From JADJEI01 sp035328465 (GTDB taxonomy: Bacteria; Bacteroidota; Ignavibacteria; Ignavibacteriales; Ignavibacteriaceae), in NCBI GenBank assembly GCA_035328465.1, contig DAOLIQ010000008.1:1-64000 (forward strand): a DNA stretch of 64,000 nucleotides, given 5' to 3'. The position numbers and the translations under genes are program-made. A model generated the notes under the pieces. That model was not told the DNA's origin. It saw only the letters and a program-made list of their open reading frames with translations, and did not search any database. Shown here piece by piece: positions 59,284 through 64,000 of the stretch; position 1 is the first letter of the stretch, and the number at the start of each line of letters is the position of its first letter.

Positions 59284-61623
59284 TTATTTAATTTCGACAA
59301 TTGTAATTCCTTCACCGCCGAATTCGACAGGCGCAAAATAAAAACTTTTGACTTTAGAATGCTCACGTAAAATTTCATTAACTACTTTTTTTAAAGCACC
59401 TGTTCCCTTTCCATGAAGAATTTCAACCTGACTTAAATTTATTGTGTAAGCGTCGTCAATAAATTTTAATAATTCAAATTCAATTTCGTCAGGTTTTTTA
59501 CCGCGAATATCTAATCTTGTGTTTGCTTTACTGGAAATTATTGGGTAGTCATGCAATTCTTTTTCAAGCTCCGGTTTTTTTATTGGTAATAATTCACTCA
59601 ACCCTATTTTCATTTTGATTTTTCCTACTTCAACATGCGCTTGCTTTTTCTGGTCATCAATTTCTACAACTTTACCAGTAGTATTTGTATTTCTAATTTG
59701 TACAAAATTACCAATCATTATTTCAGAATCAACTTTAACCTCAATTTCTTCTTTTATTAGCTCCTCATTTCTCTGGAAGATTTGTTTGATTTCCTTCTTA
59801 ACCTGTTTAATACTTTCATGTTCAGCATTCGATTCACGCAATCTTTTTATTTCACTCTCAACTATTTTATTAATTCCTGAAATGTATTCAGCGGCTTCGG
59901 CTTTAGCTGTTTTTAATATATTTTTTTTCTCCTTCTGAAGAAGATCATTTTCATTTTTGTATTTAGCTATTAATTCTTCAAGCAGCATTTTTTCATTTTC
60001 TATCAGATTTAGTTCTTTGTCTAATTTATGAGATTTTGTTTCGATATCAACTAAAAATTTTTCAATTTTATTTTGTTCGGTATCAATAAATCTTTCTGCT
60101 GAATGAATAAAGGAGTTGTCAAATCCTATTCTGCTCGCAATCTCGAATGCATAACTTGAACCAGGAATGCCTTGCTTAAAATTATAGGTGGGTGTAAGAG
60201 TTGACGAATCAAACTCCATCGCCGCATTCTCAAAACCGCTTGTTTCGCTGGCAATTAATTTAAGGGAACCATGATGTGTAGTCGCTAAAACTTTAGCCCG
60301 GACTTCGTTTAATCGAATCAGCACTTCAGCAGCAATTGCAGCACCTGCAGATGGATCAGTGCCGGTCCCGATTTCATCGAGTAAAACTAATGAATGATCG
60401 TCCGCTGTATCTACAATTTGTTTAAGATTTTTTAAATGTGAAGTGTATGTTGAAAGGTCATCTTCAATTGACTGCTGATCGCCGATATCAATTAATATAT
60501 TCGTAAAAATATTAAATACAGAATCCGGGCTTGCTGGAATATGAATACCACTCTGCACCATCAAACAAAGCAACCCAACTGTTTTTAGTACAACAGTTTT
60601 TCCCCCCGCGTTTGGGCCGGTGATAAGGATTATATTATTTGAGTGAAATAAATTCAACGGAGTACATTTATCCCGCGATAGTCTTTTTAATAACAGAGGA
60701 TGACGACCGCCAGTGATTGTAAATGGTTTTTCAGATTTAATATCAGGGAATGACCCGATGATTTCTATAGAATACTTTGCGCGAGCAAAGATTGTATCGA
60801 TCTCACTAATCAATTCAAAACTTTTGGATAGCTCTGCAGCGTGTTGTCCAATAAACTTAGTAAGCTCCTTCAACAATCTCTCAATCTCCCGTTTTTCAGC
60901 AAATGCGAGTGAGACAATGTCGTTATTTAATTCAAGTGTTTCTTCTGGTTCGATGTATACTGTTTGTCCCGAAGCGGATTCCGAATGGATAAATCCTTTA
61001 AGGTGTCGTTTGTGTTCAACTTTTACTGGGACAACAATTCTACCATCACGAAGTGTTAAATATTCCTCACGAACGATATCATCTTTGGTAAGATTTTTAA
61101 TGATTCGATTTACAAGTTTCTTCAGCTCTTCATTTTTAGAATTAATTTCATTTCTGATTTCAAGCAGTTTGGAACTTGCATTAGCGTTTACATCTCCATT
61201 TTCGTTAACAATTTTTTTTATTTGATGCTCAAAGATTTTATCGTTAAAAAGATATTCGCATTTCTTGCTTAGTTCAGTCTGTGATTCGGAATTTCTTTTT
61301 ATATAATAAAATATAGATCTGGATATCTCTGCGAGTTTCAAGATGTAAAGAATTTTTTTGCTGCTAAGTACAACTCCATCAATTCTACTTTGGAAAAGTG
61401 ATTCTGAAATATCCGGTAAATATTCCAATGGAGGGATATCAGATTTAATTAAAATATTTTTTGCTTCAGAAACAAGATTACCTTCGTGAATGATGTGGTC
61501 AATTTGCACTGATGGTAGGATTGAAAGGATATTTAATTTTCCTTTTTCGGTCACAGCATAAGAGGAAATAACGGATAAGACCTTGCTAAATTCTAATTTT
61601 TCAATTACGTCAGTGGATATCAT
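59284..61623 (-). CDS. mutS2: Endonuclease MutS2
   Basis: A 779-residue MutS2 protein, which lacks the mismatch-recognition domain and suppresses recombination or rescues collided ribosomes. After the core, the Walker A is ITGPNAGGKTVVLKT (about 331-345), then LLDEIGTGTDPSAGAAIA and ATTHHGSLK. A coiled coil (about 510-600) is followed by a KOW-like region (MIGNFVQIRNTNTTGKVVEI). The C-terminal Smr nuclease domain begins LDIRGKKPDEIEFELLKFID and contains HGKGTGALK. All parts are intact. It overlaps cvpA by four bases. Confidence 0.96.
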   Translation of the reverse strand: MISTDVIEKLEFSKVLSVISSYAVTEKGKLNILSILPSVQIDHIIHEGNLVSEAKNILIKSDIPPLEYLPDISESLFQSRIDGVVLSSKKILYILKLAEISRSIFYYIKRNSESQTELSKKCEYLFNDKIFEHQIKKIVNENGDVNANASSKLLEIRNEINSKNEELKKLVNRIIKNLTKDDIVREEYLTLRDGRIVVPVKVEHKRHLKGFIHSESASGQTVYIEPEETLELNNDIVSLAFAEKREIERLLKELTKFIGQHAAELSKSFELISEIDTIFARAKYSIEIIGSFPDIKSEKPFTITGGRHPLLLKRLSRDKCTPLNLFHSNNIILITGPNAGGKTVVLKTVGLLCLMVQSGIHIPASPDSVFNIFTNILIDIGDQQSIEDDLSTYTSHLKNLKQIVDTADDHSLVLLDEIGTGTDPSAGAAIAAEVLIRLNEVRAKVLATTHHGSLKLIASETSGFENAAMEFDSSTLTPTYNFKQGIPGSSYAFEIASRIGFDNSFIHSAERFIDTEQNKIEKFLVDIETKSHKLDKELNLIENEKMLLEELIAKYKNENDLLQKEKKNILKTAKAEAAEYISGINKIVESEIKRLRESNAEHESIKQVKKEIKQIFQRNEELIKEEIEVKVDSEIMIGNFVQIRNTNTTGKVVEIDDQKKQAHVEVGKIKMKIGLSELLPIKKPELEKELHDYPIISSKANTRLDIRGKKPDEIEFELLKFIDDAYTINLSQVEILHGKGTGALKKVVNEILREHSKVKSFYFAPVEFGGEGITIVEIK

Positions 61624-62141
61624 TCCAATGAGTCTTTTTCGTTTATATAATCTTTAATAATTTTTTTTGTTTTTGGAGTGTAACCGCTTAAATAATCAAT
61701 TGTTGAAGGAATGACTTTATACGTTGTGTGATAGAGTATTGAAGAATCAGCAGTTTTTTTATCAGGGATTTCAAATACATTCAAGAGTAAAAGAACGGCA
61801 CTTAAAAAAAATATGACTTGAATCGAGCCAACAACCCCGCCTATAATTTGGTTTATCAAATTATTCACTTTATCAAATGGATGAACGACACGTTTGAGAA
61901 TTGTAAAAATTAGGATAGTGATTAAAAAAATTATTATCCCACCCATAATTTCTGCAAGATAAAATTCAATACCAAGTGTCGATTCAAGGAATCTTCCAAT
62001 ATCGTCAGCAAAAGTAAGCGCTAAATAGACACCGCAGCCAAAGCCTATTATGCCGATAATTTTTCTTACAAAACCATCCTTGAATCCGAGAATGAATCCT
62101 ATAATTATCCCAACAGCAATTATTATATCAAATACACTCAA
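61620..62141 (-). CDS. cvpA: CvpA-family membrane protein
   Basis: A 173-residue integral membrane protein with four hydrophobic segments. VFDIIIAVGIIIGFILGFKD is the family's N-terminus, with the typical G-x-x-x-G-x-x-x-G pattern. KIIGIIGFGCGVYLALTFAD, IIIFLITILIFTILKRV and SIQVIFFLSAVLLLLNVF follow. CvpA proteins are linked to colicin V export, purine operons or envelope stability, without a defined activity. Here it sits between the YqeY-like gene and mutS2, a common arrangement. Confidence 0.88.
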   Translation of the reverse strand: MSVFDIIIAVGIIIGFILGFKDGFVRKIIGIIGFGCGVYLALTFADDIGRFLESTLGIEFYLAEIMGGIIIFLITILIFTILKRVVHPFDKVNNLINQIIGGVVGSIQVIFFLSAVLLLLNVFEIPDKKTADSSILYHTTYKVIPSTIDYLSGYTPKTKKIIKDYINEKDSLE

Positions 62142-62590
62142 GCTATTCCTAAAAATTTTTCAACTAACGATTTGACTAATTTTCCATCAGCCTTACCTTT
62201 TAATTCCTTCATAACCAGCGGCATTAATTTTGGGAAATCTTCCTTTGACTTCGCACCAATATTTTCACCAATTGATTTTATAACCTCGGTTATTTCATTT
62301 TCTGATAGCTGTTTCGGCATATATTCCATTAATATGTTTAATTCAGCTTGCTCCTGAACGGCAAGTTCGGGTCTGCCGCCCGCTGTGAATTGTTCGATGG
62401 ATTCCTTTCGCTTCTTCACTGCAGAATTTATAATTTTTAATTCATCATCGGGAGTAAGTTCTTTGTTAGCGCCACTTTTTTCAAACTCTAAAATTGCAGC
62501 TCGAATCGACCGCACTGTGTTAAGCCGGGTCTTATCGCCAGATTTCATCGAGGTTTTTAGATCTTCGTTTATTTTTTCTTTTAATGACAT
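62138..62590 (-). CDS. GatB/YqeY-domain protein
   Basis: A 150-residue helical protein of the YqeY family: LKEKINEDLKTSMKSGDKTR, then NTVRSIRAAILEFEKSG and YMPKQLSENEITEVIKSIGE. It corresponds to the tRNA-binding tail domain of GatB, the amidotransferase that corrects Glu/Asp mischarging, but is free-standing here. It may act in translation accuracy. It is the first gene of the operon through mutS2 and the carboxylase, with a terminator for the exb genes just upstream. Confidence 0.9.
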   Translation of the reverse strand: MSLKEKINEDLKTSMKSGDKTRLNTVRSIRAAILEFEKSGANKELTPDDELKIINSAVKKRKESIEQFTAGGRPELAVQEQAELNILMEYMPKQLSENEITEVIKSIGENIGAKSKEDFPKLMPLVMKELKGKADGKLVKSLVEKFLGIA

Positions 62591-62600
62591 GTTTCCTCTA

Positions 62601-62642
62601 AAATTAAAAAGGCAGATTTACTGAAATCAGCAAACCTGCCTT
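62601..62642 (-). terminator. Rho-independent terminator of the exbB-exbD-exbD operon
   Basis: A 16-base-pair stem with a two-base loop (62609-62624 with 62627-62642) includes two wobble pairs. On the minus strand it runs into a T-rich tail (complement of 62601-62608). It lies between the last exbD gene and the YqeY-like gene. Confidence 0.9.
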
Positions 62643-62664
62643 AAATATTTTTCCTTAGTTCAGA

Positions 62665-63078
62665 TTAAATTTTAATAGTGGATGAGTAATTAATACGCAA
62701 GCAATAGGCTTTTCTTAATTCTTGTTGAATATCAGTAACGAAGCCCATATCTGCTCCTCTATCAATTCGTAAAGAAATAATAATATTTGGCAGCGATTGC
62801 CTCTTGTTATACATTATCGGTTGAACTTCATCAACTTTCACAATGCTATCGTTTACCTGTATTCTTTTATCCTTCCCAACCCAGAGATAAGATACAAGCC
62901 GCTTGTTTTCAATCTTCTCGATGGCGGCTGCTTCGGGGAGTTTAAAATCTACAAGTACATCAACTTCTCTAAGGGTGGTAGCAACCATAAAAAACATAAG
63001 GAGCATAAAAACGATATCAGGCATGGAGGTCGTAGGAATCTCCTGTTTTGTAGTAGCTCTTCTTTTTTCAAATTTCAT
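62665..63078 (-). CDS. ExbD/TolR-family protein 2
   Basis: A 137-residue inner-membrane protein. Its cytoplasmic tip is followed by one membrane helix (TSMPDIVFMLLMFFMVATTL). The helix carries the conserved proton-accepting aspartate D21, the equivalent of ExbD D25. The periplasmic part has the ExbD beta-alpha fold (VQPIMYNKRQSLPNIIISLR, ADMGFVTDIQQELRKA). It works with the MotA/TolQ/ExbB channel and the neighbouring ExbD to energise an outer-membrane process through TonB or another partner. It is the last gene of the operon. Confidence 0.9.
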   Translation of the reverse strand: MKFEKRRATTKQEIPTTSMPDIVFMLLMFFMVATTLREVDVLVDFKLPEAAAIEKIENKRLVSYLWVGKDKRIQVNDSIVKVDEVQPIMYNKRQSLPNIIISLRIDRGADMGFVTDIQQELRKAYCLRINYSSTIKI

Positions 63079-63097
63079 TTATAATTCCTTTTATGTT

Positions 63098-63634
63098 TTA
63101 TTTGACAGCTTCAGGTTCAGCAAGTGAAATAATAATCGGTACTTTTTCTTTTATTTCATTTTGCTGCTCTTCAGTCAAATCAATAAATTTTTCTCCAAAT
63201 TTATTTTGAGAATATGTATCTCTGACTTCAAAGAAAGCGCCTTTGATTTGATCAAGAGCTTGAATATAAATATTGTAAACGGTCTTTCGATCAGTTTTAA
63301 CAGATACAATTAATTTTTTATTCGATGGTAAATCTATCTTAGATTCAATCCTCGGTTTTAATTGTTCCTTGATTCGAAAGACAGGGATTACGTTATTATC
63401 AAGAAGAACATCACCGTTTTCATTAATAAGAACCGATGCCATCCTATCTTTTGGTACCTCAACTTGTTCCATTTCTTCAGGTGGAACATATTCCGGAAGT
63501 GTCAGTCCTATTCCAGTATCAACATCAAATACAGTTGAGACAAGAAAGAACAACAATAGAAGGAAGGCTAGATCAGCCTGCGATGCAGTTGGAATATCTG
63601 CAGTACGCGTTCCTTTCTTTTTTATAAAAGCCAT
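63098..63634 (-). CDS. ExbD/TolR-family protein 1
   Basis: A 178-residue protein like its neighbour but longer. It has a basic tip (AFIKKKGTRTADIPTASQAD) with D21 at the start of the membrane helix LAFLLLLFFLVSTVFDV. A periplasmic domain contains the ExbD features NKLIVSVKTDRKTVYNIYIQ and ALDQIKGAFFEVRDTYS. A C-terminal extension ends EKVPIIISLAEPEAVK. Two different ExbD proteins in one operon are common in Bacteroidota and relatives. It starts 18 bases after the MotA/TolQ/ExbB gene. Confidence 0.9.
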   Translation of the reverse strand: MAFIKKKGTRTADIPTASQADLAFLLLLFFLVSTVFDVDTGIGLTLPEYVPPEEMEQVEVPKDRMASVLINENGDVLLDNNVIPVFRIKEQLKPRIESKIDLPSNKKLIVSVKTDRKTVYNIYIQALDQIKGAFFEVRDTYSQNKFGEKFIDLTEEQQNEIKEKVPIIISLAEPEAVK

Positions 63635-63652
63635 GATTTTCCTCTGGTGTAA

Positions 63653-64000
63653 TTATTTTTTACCTTTTTGATTATGTTCGTAAAGTGCATCAATTAGCTC
63701 AACTGATGCTTCTTCCATATCACCAACCAAACGATCTATTCTTGATATAAAATAATTATAGAAAACCTGAAGTATCATTGCAACTACAAGTCCGAACAAA
63801 GTGGTTAAAAGCGCAATAGCAATACCATCGGCAACAACTGCCGGGGAAATCTGTGCGGCTTCTTTAATAGCATCAAACGCTTCGATCATACCTTGAACCG
63901 TACCCGTAAATCCAAGCATTGGTGCAAGAGTAATAAAAGTTGAAATCCAGATCAATCCTTTTTCAAGGAATCCCATTTCAATTCCACCGTAAGCAACGAT
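63653..64000 (-). CDS. MotA/TolQ/ExbB proton channel, 5' end outside the window
   Basis: The reading frame remains open to the right edge (IVAYGGIEMGFLEKG), so the N-terminal part lies beyond position 64000. The visible 115 residues have the channel's second and third helices. ISTFITLAPMLGFTGTVQGM contains the TolQ/ExbB signature APMLGFTGTV. VADGIAIALLTTLFGLVVAM is the pore-lining helix. The ATG at 63976 is inside the domain and is not the start. Together with two ExbD genes it forms an energy-transducing complex in the inner membrane. Confidence 0.92.
   Translation of the reverse strand: MVAYGGIEMGFLEKGLIWISTFITLAPMLGFTGTVQGMIEAFDAIKEAAQISPAVVADGIAIALLTTLFGLVVAMILQVFYNYFISRIDRLVGDMEEASVELIDALYEHNQKGKK

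Noticed and set aside
60713..61225. Plus-strand 170-residue open frame opposite mutS2
   Set aside because: Ser/Phe-rich shadow of the well-conserved MutS2 core, with no motif of its own.
1..64000. CRISPR array, insertion sequence, prophage or tandem repeats
   Set aside because: No regularly spaced repeats, transposase, phage structural genes or terminal inverted repeats were seen on reading the window.

Overview
The window is AT-rich chromosomal DNA, densely packed with housekeeping genes. It most likely comes from a member of the Ignavibacteria / Chlorobi-Bacteroidota branch. I infer this from several features: a secreted subtilase with a type IX-style C-terminal sorting domain, folP joined to the diadenylate cyclase gene, parA-parB followed by a DUF5683 gene, an HPr kinase beside a short HPF, a FadL/SGNH-lipase pair, a Bacteroidota-type YbeY, and frequent TTG starts with weak ribosome binding sites. 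No plasmid, phage, insertion sequence or CRISPR array is visible. Both ends cut through genes: a PASTA-domain protein on the left and a MotA/TolQ/ExbB channel on the right.

Positions 1-20087 are almost all on the + strand. They hold PASTA protein-rpe; folP-cdaA-glycosyltransferase-CHAD protein-UPF0173 hydrolase; parA-parB-DUF5683-zinc-ribbon membrane protein-class III aminotransferase; a lone minus-strand Ppx/GppA phosphatase; a run of two unknown small proteins with aroQ and a HAD phosphatase; a MerR regulator directly abutting tRNA-Pro(GGG) and a terminator; and purF-subtilase-pgsA-ftsY-small membrane protein.

Positions 20133-50173 are entirely on the minus strand. In transcription order (high to low coordinate) they encode ssb; CorC-like protein-small membrane protein-MlaD protein-GGT; acpS; a small membrane protein and HNH nuclease; trpS-scpA-scpB-rluB-dacB-lysS; DUF2279 protein-glycosyltransferase-Wzi-like protein-CtpA protease-DUF3108 protein-gamma carbonic anhydrase-ybeY; topA-xer-HPF-hprK; an M23 peptidase; and DUF2795-holB-thiolase-hydroxyacyl-CoA dehydrogenase-ClC channel. 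Many neighbours overlap by 1-8 bases, which suggests translational coupling.

Positions 50174-53037 are the most unusual part. A roughly 400-base intergenic region carries a good -24/-12 (sigma-54 type) promoter candidate and a cluster of CTCAA motifs. It precedes three genes for pilin-like proteins with N-terminal anchors, ending in a strong bidirectional terminator. This is the best candidate for a poorly described system, probably minor-pilin or pseudopilin-like.

Positions 53098-64000 are again on the minus strand: a YgjP-type metallopeptidase, a SPOR lipoprotein, a FadL porin with an SGNH lipase lipoprotein, an operon yqeY-like-cvpA-mutS2-biotin carboxylase-biotin carrier, and an ExbB/ExbD/ExbD energy-transducing module with its own terminator.
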